A stretch of DNA of 64,000 nucleotides, from contig NZ_LT976853.1 in NCBI RefSeq assembly GCF_900249755.1, positions 1,951,362-2,015,361 on the forward strand, written 5' to 3'. Positions 20,404-29,397 of this stretch are shown here, piece after piece. The notes under the pieces were generated by a model, which saw only the letters and a list, made by a program, of their open reading frames with translations, was not told the origin of the DNA and searched no databases. The stretch comes from Cupriavidus taiwanensis (GTDB lineage Bacteria; Pseudomonadota; Gammaproteobacteria; Burkholderiales; Burkholderiaceae). The position numbers were made by a program, and so were the translations under genes. Position 1 is the first letter of the stretch, and the number at the start of each line of letters is the position of its first letter.

Positions 20404-20805
20404 ATGAACGCGCCGTTCCCCCTCCGCACGGAATGCCCGCCCGGCGCCTGCATCTGCGGGCGCGAAGCGCTGCTGAGCGACCCGGATGCCGACCTGCGGG
20501 TGCTGCGCCTGACGCGCCCCGAGGAAAAACGGCTGGTCGAGCGGCTGGAAAACCTGACCAGCCTGGCCGAGCTGCAGCGCATCGAGGGCCTGATGCAGGC
20601 CCAGCTCGGCATTGTGCTGAGCATCACACCCAGCGCGCGCGGCGTGCGCACCGTGCGCGGCATCAGCATCCAGGTGCAGGAGCAGCCCGGCCTGTGCCGC
20701 AAGATCCGCCAGTCGATCCCGGCCGCGATCCGGCGCAGCATGGAGGCGCACCCCGAGATCGCCTATGCGATTCTCGATGCACACGACCTGCTTGGCGGAG
20801 CCTGA
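20404..20805 (+). CDS. Conserved hypothetical protein with N-terminal Cys cluster
   Basis: A 133-residue protein of unknown function. Its N-terminus has CPPGACICGRE (Cys11, 16, 18), a possible metal site. A helix-rich segment follows (LTRPEEKRLVERLENLTSLAELQRIE) and the C-terminal half reads like a small alpha/beta domain (GVRTVRGISIQVQEQPGLCRK). Codon bias supports coding. It is divergent from queE and 128 bases before the FAD/Rieske gene. Similar proteins exist in Ralstonia and Burkholderia, to my recollection, without a function. Confidence 0.72.
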   Translation: MNAPFPLRTECPPGACICGREALLSDPDADLRVLRLTRPEEKRLVERLENLTSLAELQRIEGLMQAQLGIVLSITPSARGVRTVRGISIQVQEQPGLCRKIRQSIPAAIRRSMEAHPEIAYAILDAHDLLGGA

Positions 20806-20933
20806 GCGCGCCGCGGTCCGCCAGCGCCCAACGCTGCCCTCACCCGCCCGCCTGTAGGACCGCGCCCGATACCTGCGCCGGCACCGCTGACCTATCACTG
20901 AGACATAGGCAGAACAAGCGGAGGCCGGGCGGC

Positions 20934-22463
20934 ATGACGATTTCCTACTGGGCAGCCGGGACCACCCTGACCAGCCCGCCCCTGGACGGCGATGCGGTGT
21001 GCGACGCCTGCGTCATCGGCGCGGGCATCGCCGGCTTGTCGGTCGCTTATGAACTGGCCGCGGCAGGACAGGCCGTGATCGTGATCGACGCGGACGGCCC
21101 CGGCGCCGGCGAAACCGGCAGGACCACCGCGCACCTGATGACGGCGTTCGACGATTACTTTTTCTACATCGAACGCCATCTCGGGCACCAGGCGGCACGG
21201 CAGGTAGCCCAGAGCCACGCGGCGGCGGTCGCGCGCATGGAATCGATCTGCGCGGCGGAAGCCATCGACTGCGATTTCCGGCGCGTCGATGGCTACCTCT
21301 TCGCCGAATCGGCCGATGGCGACGACTTGCTCGCCAGGGAACTCGAAGCCGCCCATCGGGCGGGCCTGGAACAGGTCGAGCGCGCCAGCGACGTGCCGAC
21401 CGGCAAGGTGGCGCTGCGCGCGGCGCTGCGGTTTCCGCGGCAAGGGCAACTCCATCCGCTGAAGTACCTGGGCGGCCTGGTCGATGCGATCCGGCGCCGC
21501 GGCGGCAAGGTCTACGGCAAGACCCGCGCGATGGAAGTCAGCGACGGCCACCCCGCCACCGTGCAGACGGCCAGCGGCGCGCGCATCGAGGCCGGCAACG
21601 TGATCGTCGCGACCAATACGCCGTTTATCGACCGCTTTGCCATCCATACCAAGCAGGCCGCGTACCGGACCTTTGTGGTGGGCATGAAAGTGCCGCGCGG
21701 CAGCATGCCGCAGTGCCAGTTCTGGGACACGCTCGATCCCTACCATTACGTGCGCATTGCCGGCGATTTCGACGATGGACACCAGATGCTGATCAGCGGC
21801 GGCGAAGACCACAAGGTCGGCCAGGCCGACGATGCCGGGCAGCGCTTCGCCCGGCTGGCCGACTGGACCCGCCAGCGCTTCCCGGTGGTCGGCGACCCCG
21901 TGTTCGCGTGGTCGGGACAGGTGATGGAGCCGGTCGATGGCGTCGCCTTTATCGGCCGCAACCCGGGCGACGCCCATGTGTATGTGGTCACCGGCGATTC
22001 CGGCAATGGCATGACCCACGGCGCGATCGCCGGCATGCTGATCCGCGACCAGATCACGGACCGCACCAATGACTGGGCCGACCTTTACGATCCGTCGCGC
22101 AAGTCCGTGACCGCAGTGCTCGAGTATGCGCGCGAGAACGCCAATGTGGTGGCCCGCTACGCCGACTGGCTCGGCAAGGATGACGGCGTGGCGCTCGATG
22201 CCATCGCCCCGGGCGAAGGGCATGTGGTCAGGGCCGGCGGCCGCCACGTCGCGGCATTCCGCGATGCGGACGGCGGCCTGCACACCTTCGATGCCACCTG
22301 CCCGCACCTGAAATGCCTGGTCCAGTGGAACAGCCTGGAGCAGTCCTTCGATTGCCCCTGCCATGGCTCGCGCTTCGGCGTTGACGGCTCGGTGCTGCAC
22401 GGTCCGGCGAAAGGTGGACTGGCGCCCGTCGACGTGACGCAGGACGACCTGCGCCATCATTGA
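20934..22463 (+). CDS. FAD-dependent oxidoreductase with C-terminal Rieske domain
   Basis: A 509-residue fusion. Residues 1-400 form a DAO-type FAD oxidoreductase: the dinucleotide-binding GxGxxG is IGAGIAGLSVAYE (29-34) and a GDSGNGMTHGA segment near 360 closes the FAD site. The last ~70 residues are a Rieske [2Fe-2S] domain with CPHLKC (Cys456, His458) and CPCH (Cys474, His477). This architecture is known from a group of cytoplasmic oxidoreductases of unknown substrate. The ATG at 20934 has a GGAGG site 10 bases upstream. The DUF2231 membrane gene follows. Confidence 0.88.
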   Translation: MTISYWAAGTTLTSPPLDGDAVCDACVIGAGIAGLSVAYELAAAGQAVIVIDADGPGAGETGRTTAHLMTAFDDYFFYIERHLGHQAARQVAQSHAAAVARMESICAAEAIDCDFRRVDGYLFAESADGDDLLARELEAAHRAGLEQVERASDVPTGKVALRAALRFPRQGQLHPLKYLGGLVDAIRRRGGKVYGKTRAMEVSDGHPATVQTASGARIEAGNVIVATNTPFIDRFAIHTKQAAYRTFVVGMKVPRGSMPQCQFWDTLDPYHYVRIAGDFDDGHQMLISGGEDHKVGQADDAGQRFARLADWTRQRFPVVGDPVFAWSGQVMEPVDGVAFIGRNPGDAHVYVVTGDSGNGMTHGAIAGMLIRDQITDRTNDWADLYDPSRKSVTAVLEYARENANVVARYADWLGKDDGVALDAIAPGEGHVVRAGGRHVAAFRDADGGLHTFDATCPHLKCLVQWNSLEQSFDCPCHGSRFGVDGSVLHGPAKGGLAPVDVTQDDLRHH

Positions 22464-22558
22464 ACCGGGGAAGGCACGCCGCGCCGGCATTGCAGCGGGA
22501 TTGCGGCGGCGCGGCGAACGCACGGGCCCGTGCGCGCCGGGGACGTAAAGGAGTTGCC

Positions 22559-22999
22559 ATGCTTACCCCCGCCAGCATTGCCAAGCACCCGATCCATCCG
22601 ATGCTGATCACCATCCCCATCGGCCTGTGGATCTTTTCCTTCGCCTGCGACCTGATCCGCTATTTCGGCGGCACCAGTCCCAACTGGCCGGTGGTCGCGC
22701 TGTACGCCATGGTCGGCGGCATCATCGGCGCGCTGCTCGCGGCGCTGCCCGGCCTGATCGACCTGCTGTCGCTGCCCAGCGGCATCCGCCGCATTGCGCT
22801 GCTGCACATGGGCATCAACCTGACCGTGGTTGCGCTCTATGTCGTCAATGCCTGGTGGCGCATGCGCGGCGCCGGTGCCGGCGCCATCGTGCTGTCGGCG
22901 ATCGCCATCGGCCTGCTGGTGGTGTCCGGCTGGCTGGGCGGGAAAATGGTGCACGTCCATGGCGTGGGCGTGCAGACGCCGCCGGCGCCGCTGCGCTAA
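22559..22999 (+). CDS. DUF2231 family inner-membrane protein
   Basis: A 146-residue membrane protein with four hydrophobic segments and the DUF2231 opening IAKHPIHPMLITIPIGLW. The conserved HPIHP and a second His (LLHMGINL) may bind haem or metal; the family function is not established. The start at 22559 follows a strong AAAGGAG site. It lies 95 bases after the FAD/Rieske gene on the same strand, so they may be co-transcribed, with the membrane protein a possible electron partner (inference). Confidence 0.87.
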   Translation: MLTPASIAKHPIHPMLITIPIGLWIFSFACDLIRYFGGTSPNWPVVALYAMVGGIIGALLAALPGLIDLLSLPSGIRRIALLHMGINLTVVALYVVNAWWRMRGAGAGAIVLSAIAIGLLVVSGWLGGKMVHVHGVGVQTPPAPLR

Positions 23000-23011
23000 C
23001 CAGCCCGCTGC

Positions 23012-24322
23012 CTACAGCAGGTCGCGCAGCTTGTAGTACCACATCCCCAGCACCAGCGCGGGGGTCCTGAACAGCGCGCCGCCCGGAAAGCGGTGATGCC
23101 GGATGCGGGTGAAGACGTCGAACTTCGAGGCATCGCCGCTCATCGCCTCGGCGATCAGCTTGCCGGCCATGCCGGCAAACGACAGCCCGTGGCCGGAAAA
23201 CCCCTGCGCGTAGTAGAGGTTGGTGCCGATGCGGCCCAGGTCGGGCGCCCGGTTCATGGTGATATCGACGAAGCCGCCCCAGGAGTAGTCGATCTTCAGG
23301 TCCGCCGTCTGCGGAAAGACCTGCAGCATGCGCGCACGGATGCGCTGCACCAGGTTCCCCGGCGGGCGCGCGCTGAAGGTCTCGCCGGCACCGAACAGCA
23401 GGCGGTTGTCGGCGCTGAGGCGGAAATAGTCGACGATCAGGTTGTTGTCGGATACCGCGACCCGGCTCGGCATCAGCGCGCTGGCGCGTTGCGCGTCCAT
23501 CGGCTCGGTGGCGATCATGTAGGTTCCCACCGGCATGATGCGCGCCGCGATTTCCGGCGCCAGATGGTCGCCGAATTCGCCCAGGTAGACGTTGCCCGCC
23601 AGCACCACCTGCCGGCACCGCACTTCGCCCTCGGCCGTCCTCACCACCGGCGCATGGTCGCGCTCGACGCGATACGCGGCCGAGTTCTCGAACACCTCGA
23701 CCCCCTGCCGGCGCGCCGCGTCGCCCAGCCCCAGGCAGTACTTCAGCGGATGCAGGTGGCCCGAGTGCGGGTCGAATGCCCCGGCGGCAAAGCGCTCGCT
23801 GGCGACATGGCAGCCAAGCTGCGCGCGCTCGACCCATTCGAGCGGATAGTCATAGCGCTCGCGCATATGGCGCACCCAGCGGCGCAAACCCTCCACCTTG
23901 TGCGCCTTTGGCGCCAGCGTCATATAGCCGCGCACGTGGTCGCAGGCAATGCCGTAGGCGGCGATGCGCTGCTCCAGCAGGCGCATGCCCTCGACCGACG
24001 CATTCCAGGCGGCCTGCGCCACTTCGGCCGGGCACTGGCGCTCGATCGCGCCCTCGCCTTCCGCGCCGAAGCCGACGATGGCCTGGCCGCCATTGCGCCC
24101 GGAAGCGCCCCAGCCGATCCGCTGCGCCTCCAGCAGCGCGACATGAAAGCCGCGCCCGGCCAGTTCCAGCGCGCACGACAGGCCGGCATAGCCGCCGCCC
24201 ACCACGCACACCTCCGCGTCGGTGCGCCCCCGCAGCGGCGGGCTCGGCGCGGGCCGCTCGACGCTCGCCTCGTAATACGAGTTCTCGATGACTCCCAGTT
24301 CCTTTTGCAGCAGCCCCGACAT
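23012..24322 (-). CDS. FAD-dependent oxidoreductase, PuuB-like (gamma-glutamylputrescine oxidase family)
   Basis: A 436-residue DAO-family flavoenzyme. FAD motif is VCVVGGGYAGLSCALEL (GxGxxG 42-47), followed by GASGRNGGQAIVGF typical of PuuB/OrdL oxidases, and it ends with GFSGHGLSFAGMAGKLIAEA. Such enzymes oxidise gamma-glutamylputrescine or related amines with release of H2O2 and ammonia. It is 32 bases downstream of homospermidine synthase, so the two likely form an operon for polyamine metabolism. Without a glutamylputrescine synthetase nearby, the true substrate could be a different polyamine. Confidence 0.87.
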   Translation of the reverse strand: MSGLLQKELGVIENSYYEASVERPAPSPPLRGRTDAEVCVVGGGYAGLSCALELAGRGFHVALLEAQRIGWGASGRNGGQAIVGFGAEGEGAIERQCPAEVAQAAWNASVEGMRLLEQRIAAYGIACDHVRGYMTLAPKAHKVEGLRRWVRHMRERYDYPLEWVERAQLGCHVASERFAAGAFDPHSGHLHPLKYCLGLGDAARRQGVEVFENSAAYRVERDHAPVVRTAEGEVRCRQVVLAGNVYLGEFGDHLAPEIAARIMPVGTYMIATEPMDAQRASALMPSRVAVSDNNLIVDYFRLSADNRLLFGAGETFSARPPGNLVQRIRARMLQVFPQTADLKIDYSWGGFVDITMNRAPDLGRIGTNLYYAQGFSGHGLSFAGMAGKLIAEAMSGDASKFDVFTRIRHHRFPGGALFRTPALVLGMWYYKLRDLL

Positions 24323-24354
24323 CGTCTTCGGCTCCGGTTGCGCCAGGCCGGCGC

Positions 24355-25782
24355 CTATGGCACGCGCACGTTGAGAAACTGCCAGGGATCGTCATCGCGC
24401 GCTTCGGGATACAGCTGCGAGTGCTGCGCCAGCGGCGTCCAGTCGCCATAGACGCCGACCAGTTCTCCCAGGTAGGGCCGCGCCACGCGCAGCACGGCTT
24501 CGTAATCCAGGTCATCGGGCTCGACCACGCCCGCGCGCGGGTGCTCCAGCGCCCAGACCACGCCGCCCAGGATGCCGGCGACCACCTGCAGGCTGGTGGC
24601 GGTGTTGTGTTCCACCAGTTGCCGGGCGCGTTCCGTGGTCAGCCTGGAGCCGTACCAGTAGGCGCCGCGCGCATTGCCCATCAGCAACACGCCGAGCTCG
24701 TCCATGCCGGCGACGATGTCGTCGCGCAGGATGCGCTGGTGGTCTTGCTTGCGGCCGCCGTTGCCCATCAGTTCGCCGATCGACAACAGCGCGTCGTCGC
24801 AGGGGCGATAGGCGTAGTGCACCGTCGGCCGGTACACCACTTCGCCGCTGTCGCGCAGGGTCAGGTGGTCGGCGATCGAAATCGACTCGCCGTGCGTGAT
24901 CAGGAAGCCGTGGTACGGGCCGCCCAGCGGCGTCCAGCTGCGCACGCGCGTGCCGAAGCCCGGGCGTGTCAGGTACACCGCAGCGTCCGAGCCAAACCCG
25001 TGCCGCCGCGCATCCGCGGGCCAGTGCCGTTCGTGCGTGCCCCAGCCCAGCTCCGCCGGCTGCATTCCTTCCTCGATAAACGCATCGACCGACCACGTAT
25101 TGACGAACTCGTTGGCGGCCTTGCGCCGCTCGCCGACCTGCGTGTCCTGCTCGGCAATGTGGATGGCGCGGATATCGAGCTGCCGCGCCAGCGCCGCCCA
25201 GTCCTCGAAGCTTGCCGGCGGTTCATGGTCAACGTCGTTGTCCGCCGCGATATTGACCAGCGCCTGCTTGACGAAGGCCGACACCAGGCCCGGGTTGGCG
25301 CCCTGCGTCAGGATCGCGGTGGGCCCGTCGCGCTTGTCGAGGCGGAAGGCCAGCACGCCTTCGCGCAAGGCATAGTTGCTGCGGCGTGACAGCGGCGCGG
25401 CCGGGTCCGTGGCCGCGCCCGCCCATGGTTCGATCGAGGTATCCAGGTACAGCGCGCCGTGCTCCCAGCAATAGCGCACCAGCGCCTCGCTCGATACGTT
25501 GACCGACAGGTTCAGCACGAAGTCGCCCGCGCCGACGAGGTCTTGCAGGACTTGCTTGTGGTTGGCCTCGGTCAGCGCCTTGGCGACGACGCGTATCCCA
25601 TATTCGCGGGCAATCGACGTATCGTTGCCCGGCGGACAGACAACGGTGATCTGGCCGGCGGTGATGTCGAGATGGCGCAGCAGGATGGGCAGCACCGAAC
25701 GCGCGATGCTGCCGAAGCCGACGATCAGCAGGCGGCCGCCAAAGCCGCCGAATTTCTTGAAATTGGTTGCCGGCGCTTCCAT
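24355..25782 (-). CDS. hss: Homospermidine synthase
   Basis: A 475-residue NAD-dependent synthase that makes sym-homospermidine from two putrescines, or from putrescine and spermidine. The Rossmann motif VGFGSIARSVLPILLRH is at 21-37. Family blocks such as YLDTSIEPW, TQGANPGLVS and YWYGSRL are present. Length matches the Blastochloris viridis enzyme (about 477). The ATG at 25782 is the first with family sequence after it. Next to the PuuB-like oxidase, it suggests a polyamine synthesis/turnover pair. Confidence 0.93.
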   Translation of the reverse strand: MEAPATNFKKFGGFGGRLLIVGFGSIARSVLPILLRHLDITAGQITVVCPPGNDTSIAREYGIRVVAKALTEANHKQVLQDLVGAGDFVLNLSVNVSSEALVRYCWEHGALYLDTSIEPWAGAATDPAAPLSRRSNYALREGVLAFRLDKRDGPTAILTQGANPGLVSAFVKQALVNIAADNDVDHEPPASFEDWAALARQLDIRAIHIAEQDTQVGERRKAANEFVNTWSVDAFIEEGMQPAELGWGTHERHWPADARRHGFGSDAAVYLTRPGFGTRVRSWTPLGGPYHGFLITHGESISIADHLTLRDSGEVVYRPTVHYAYRPCDDALLSIGELMGNGGRKQDHQRILRDDIVAGMDELGVLLMGNARGAYWYGSRLTTERARQLVEHNTATSLQVVAGILGGVVWALEHPRAGVVEPDDLDYEAVLRVARPYLGELVGVYGDWTPLAQHSQLYPEARDDDPWQFLNVRVP

Positions 25783-26033
25783 CGCATGCTCCCAGGATAT
25801 CGCGATGCAGGGAGGTCCCCATTGCTGCACAAGCAAGCGGTATGCCGGATGCCGGTCATCACGGTGCTCGCCGCGATATACCGCGGCCTGCCGCGGCAAA
25901 CCCGGGCCCATGTGGCTTCAGGTAACTCTTGCCGGCCGGCACCGGCAAACCTTGCAACGGCGTGCGCGGCAGCACACGCGCCCGGGTGGAACGCCCCTTG
26001 CGGCTACCGTGCTTCCTACGCAAGGAGACGACG

Positions 26034-26480
26034 ATGAAAGCACGGACATGGATGATGGCCTGGCTTGCCTGCACCGCACTGGCAAGCGGTGCGGCATTGG
26101 CACAGGGCGGGGGCGGCGCTGGTGGCGGCGGCGGCTCGGGCGGCAGTTCGGGCGGCGGCAGCGCCGGCACAGGTCCGTCGGGAACGCCCGGCACGCCGGG
26201 CAGCCCGGGCACGCCCGGAACCGGCACCAGCATGACCGACGGCGGCGACAAGCCAGGCAGCTCGCGCGCCTCCGGCACGCGCCATGGCACCGATGCCGGC
26301 GCCGGCCGCGCAGCGGGCGCATCGGGCGTGGCCGCGCCTTCCGGCTCGACCGGTTCGCCTTCGGTCACCGGTTCGAGAACCACGCGTGGCAGCGGACCGG
26401 ACGCGCCGAGCACGGGCACCGGCGGCCGGGGCACGACCGGGCCGTCGGGCGGCGCGCCCGGAACCGGCATGGGGCGCTGA
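26034..26480 (+). CDS. Secreted Gly/Ser/Thr-rich collagen-like protein
   Basis: A 148-residue exported low-complexity protein. Residues 1-23 are a signal peptide ending ALA. Next come a poly-Gly/Ser run and a short collagen-like stretch GTPGTPGSPGTPGTG, then a Gly/Ser/Thr/Arg-rich tail. There is no fold prediction I can support, and it has no Cys. A clear AAGGAG site precedes the ATG at 26034. Codon bias is like its neighbours. It could be a surface or matrix protein; function unknown. Confidence 0.7.
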   Translation: MKARTWMMAWLACTALASGAALAQGGGGAGGGGGSGGSSGGGSAGTGPSGTPGTPGSPGTPGTGTSMTDGGDKPGSSRASGTRHGTDAGAGRAAGASGVAAPSGSTGSPSVTGSRTTRGSGPDAPSTGTGGRGTTGPSGGAPGTGMGR

Positions 26481-26751
26481 GCGCGTCTGGCTGCGCGGGG
26501 GCGGCGCCAGCGCGCCTGGCACCGTCCCGGACCCTCCACCGACAGCTTGCCGGGCCGCCATGACGGCCCGGTCGTGCTGGAACACGATCGCCAGCAGCCG
26601 CCGCGCGTTCGACGGCAGCAAGGCTTCGCGCGCCGTGGGCAGCGCCCGCAGCTGTGCCATGCGGTGTGCACGCGCCGGCGTACTTGCCTGCAGCGGCCAG
26701 TGCTGCAAGCTGCCGAAACTTTGCCCGCTGGCCCGCGTTCTAAATTTTCAT

Positions 26752-27465
26752 ATGCGGAGCAAATTGTCTGCCACATTGTCTGGCAAGCGACACACCATCA
26801 GGCGCGCCCTGTGGTTCTGGCTTGCGGTCGGCGTCTGCGCCGCGCTGCTCGCCGCGGTCGCGATGTCGCCTGCCTTCAAGGACGTGGTCGGGCTGGCGGT
26901 GGGCTGGGCGCAGGAGATCATGGCACAGCACCGCGCGGTGGGGGCGGCGGTGTTCTTCGTGTTCTCCGCCGTTTCCGCGATGCTGGCCTTTGCCTCGAGC
27001 GTGGTGCTGGTGCCGGTGGCCAGCGAGGTCTGGGGCAAGCCGCTGACGGTGCTGCTGCTGTGGGGCGGCTGGCTGCTGGGCGCGTGCGCGGCGTATGGCA
27101 TCGGCCGGCTGGCCGCGCCGCTGCTGGCGCGTACCGGCTACGCCGACAAGCTGGAGAAGTACCGGGGCTATGTGTCGAAGCGGATGAAATTCTGGGCGGT
27201 GCTGCTGTTCTGCATCGCGGTGCCTTCGGAGATTCCCGGCTACCTGTTCGGCACCATGCATTACCCCTTCATGAAGTTCCTCGCGGCCATGGCCATCGCC
27301 GAAGCGGGCTATGCCGTCGGCATCGTCATCGCGGGCGAAAGCCTGGCCATCGACCGGCCCCTGCACTTCCTGGTCGCCGTCGGCATCCTCGCGGTGGTGG
27401 CGGTGGCGGCGGGCCTGGCGCTGCGTGCCAGGAAGCACAGGTCGAGCCGCCTGCCCCAGCGCTGA
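26752..27465 (+). CDS. VTT-domain (TVP38/TMEM64, DedA-like) membrane protein
   Basis: A 237-residue inner-membrane protein. After a short basic N-terminus come a first TM (WFWLAVGVCAALLAAVA) and a VTT core: re-entrant segments around ASSVVLVPVASEVWG and GWLLGACAAYGIGR, then FCIAVPSEIPGYLFG in the second half. The TVP38/DedA superfamily is linked to lipid scrambling and membrane homeostasis. The chosen ATG at 26752 has no Shine-Dalgarno, so the start is uncertain, but the upstream frame is not family-like. Confidence 0.8.
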   Translation: MRSKLSATLSGKRHTIRRALWFWLAVGVCAALLAAVAMSPAFKDVVGLAVGWAQEIMAQHRAVGAAVFFVFSAVSAMLAFASSVVLVPVASEVWGKPLTVLLLWGGWLLGACAAYGIGRLAAPLLARTGYADKLEKYRGYVSKRMKFWAVLLFCIAVPSEIPGYLFGTMHYPFMKFLAAMAIAEAGYAVGIVIAGESLAIDRPLHFLVAVGILAVVAVAAGLALRARKHRSSRLPQR

Positions 27466-27545
27466 GCGTCATCGCACACCGTGGCGTTGCAGGCGCGGCG
27501 GCGCCTGCCCTTGCCGGCCGGAATTCTCACAGGTGATACCCGATA

Positions 27546-27626
27546 ATCCATGGATACAGCAGATAGCCTGTTTTCTTTGATAACAGGCTATCGCTTGTAA
27601 ATTTTCCTAACAGGTAATATCCTGTA
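27546..27626. promoter_or_regulatory. hipBA operator array and promoter region
   Basis: Several inverted repeats precede hipB. They are ATCCATGGAT (27546-27555); GATAGCCTGTT (27562-27572) with AACAGGCTATC (27582-27592), perfect 11-base arms; and AACAGG (27609-27614) facing CCTGTA (27621-27626). The half-site AACAGG/CCTGTT thus occurs four times. A TTGATA (27577-27582) and TAAATT (27598-27603) pair lies inside. HipB-family antitoxins bind such palindromes to repress their own operon, so this is very likely the autoregulatory operator. Confidence 0.75.
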
Positions 27627-27660
27627 TCCGTCCGGCGCTCCGCCGGCCCGGGAGCGCGCC

Positions 27661-27993
27661 ATGCACTACGCCATCAAGACCGTCCACCAGTTGCGTCCGA
27701 TCCTGCAGGGATTCCGCAAGTCGCGCGGCATGACCCAGGCCATGATGGCCGGGCACCTCGGGGTCACGCAGCAAACCTATGCCGAACTGGAAGCCAACCC
27801 CGCCGCCGTCAGCGTCGAGCGGCTGCTGCGGGTGCTGCGCGTGCTCGGCGTCGAACTGGTGCTGTCCCAGGCGGCTGAGGGCGATACCGCGCCGGCTGCG
27901 CCAGCCCGGCCCCGGGCCAGGGCGAAGGCCCCGGCAAGCCAGCCGGAAACGGCCCGCGCCGCGACCGGCCGGCGCGCGCGGGAGGACTGGTGA
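27661..27993 (+). CDS. hipB: HipB-family antitoxin / transcriptional repressor
   Basis: A 110-residue DNA-binding protein with an XRE-type helix-turn-helix (RKSRGMTQAMMAGHLGVTQ, then YAELEANPAAVSVERLLRVL). A beta strand used by HipB dimers (GVELVLSQA) follows. The last ~45 residues are a basic, Ala/Pro-rich disordered tail, longer than in E. coli HipB. It neutralises HipA and represses the operon through the palindromes just upstream. The gene overlaps the hipA GTG start by 4 bases (GTGA) or is 2 bases from the alternative ATG. Confidence 0.9.
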   Translation: MHYAIKTVHQLRPILQGFRKSRGMTQAMMAGHLGVTQQTYAELEANPAAVSVERLLRVLRVLGVELVLSQAAEGDTAPAAPARPRARAKAPASQPETARAATGRRAREDW

Positions 27994-29342
27994 CCATGGC
28001 ACGCGCGCGGCACGCCAACCGGCTCGACCTGTGGATGAACGGCATCCCGGTCGGCCATTGGGAAACCGGCGCCGGCGGCGACCGGCTGGTCTATCGCGAA
28101 GACTGGATCGCCGACCCGCAGGGACGCCCGCTGTCCTTGTCGCTGCCGTTCACGCCGGGCAACCAGCCGCATCGCGGCGCCGCCGTGACCAACTATTTCG
28201 ACAACCTGCTGCCCGACAGCGATGCCATCCGGCGCCGGATCGCGGCGCGCTACCGGGCCGGCGGCACCGACGCCTTCGCGCTGCTGGCCAGGGTGGGACG
28301 TGACTGCGTCGGCGCCATCCAGATGCTGCCGCCCGGCGAAGCGCCAGAAGCGCTGCAGACGGTCAGCGGCCGCGCGCTCAGCGAAGACGAGATCGCGACG
28401 CTGCTGCACGAAACCACGTCGGCCCCGGTGCTCGGCCAGCGCGAGCCCATCGACGACCTGCGGCTGTCGATCGCCGGCGCGCAGGAGAAGACCGCGCTGC
28501 TGCGCTGGCGCGGACAATGGCAGCTGCCCCAGGGCAGCACGCCGACCACGCATATCTTCAAGCTGCCGCTCGGGCTGGTGGGCAATATGCGCGCGGACAT
28601 GCGCACCTCGGTGGAAAACGAATGGCTGTGCGCGCAGATCGTGGCGGCCTATGGCCTGCCGGTGGCGCAGTGCGAGATCGCCCGCTTTGCCGGCACCAAG
28701 GCGCTGGTGGTCGAACGCTTCGACCGCAGGCCGTCGAGCCGCGGCACCTGGCTGCTGCGGCTGCCGCAGGAAGACATGTGCCAGGCCACCGGCACCTCGG
28801 CGTTGCAGAAATACGAGTCCGACGGCGGCCCCGGCATCCGGCAGATTGCCGAGATCCTGTCCGGCTCGCGCGCGGCGCTGGCAGACCGCCGGCAATTCTT
28901 CATGGCGCAGATGGTGTTCTGGCTGCTGGCCGCAACCGACGGCCATGCCAAGAACTTCAGCATCAGCCACCTGCCCGGCAGCCAGTATGAGGCGACGCCG
29001 CTGTACGACGTGCTGTCGGCGCATCCGGTGACCGGCCGCGGCCGCAACCAGCTGGCGCCGCAGAAGGCGCGGCTGGCGATGGCGCTGCATGGCAGGAACA
29101 GCCACTACGCCATCCACGAAATCCGCCGGCGCCACTGGCTGGCACAGGGGCAGCGCATCGGCTTCGCGCCCGCCGAAGTGGATGACATGCTCGACTACGT
29201 GACCGCGCAGACCGCGCAGGTCATCGATACGGTTGCATCCGCGTTGCCGGCCGACTTCCCGCTGGATGTGGCCGACGCGATTTTCGACGGCATGCGCCGG
29301 CACAACCGGAAGCTGGCGGCGCGCACCGAGCCAGAGCTGTGA
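27990..29342 (+). CDS. hipA: HipA-family serine/threonine kinase toxin
   Basis: A 450-residue HipA kinase. Full-length HipA toxins phosphorylate an aminoacyl-tRNA synthetase (GltX in E. coli), halting translation and promoting persistence. The N-subdomain-1 is at residues 10-115. Nucleotide-binding THIFK is at 187-191. The catalytic Asp is in ATDGHAKNFS (Asp317, Asn322) and the metal-binding Asp is in PLYDVLSA (Asp340). All key residues are present, so it looks active. Two starts compete: GTG at 27990 (GGAGG 4 bases upstream) and ATG at 27996 (10 bases). Confidence 0.92.
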   Translation: MTMARARHANRLDLWMNGIPVGHWETGAGGDRLVYREDWIADPQGRPLSLSLPFTPGNQPHRGAAVTNYFDNLLPDSDAIRRRIAARYRAGGTDAFALLARVGRDCVGAIQMLPPGEAPEALQTVSGRALSEDEIATLLHETTSAPVLGQREPIDDLRLSIAGAQEKTALLRWRGQWQLPQGSTPTTHIFKLPLGLVGNMRADMRTSVENEWLCAQIVAAYGLPVAQCEIARFAGTKALVVERFDRRPSSRGTWLLRLPQEDMCQATGTSALQKYESDGGPGIRQIAEILSGSRAALADRRQFFMAQMVFWLLAATDGHAKNFSISHLPGSQYEATPLYDVLSAHPVTGRGRNQLAPQKARLAMALHGRNSHYAIHEIRRRHWLAQGQRIGFAPAEVDDMLDYVTAQTAQVIDTVASALPADFPLDVADAIFDGMRRHNRKLAARTEPEL

Positions 29343-29397
29343 ACGCGGGCGTTCGCCGGCACGAGGCTCGGCCAGATCAAAAAACCGGATGGGGAGA

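Noticed and set aside
29379..29384. Terminator for the tRNA cluster
   Set aside because: There is a T6 run on the minus strand, but the preceding bases do not form a convincing stem.
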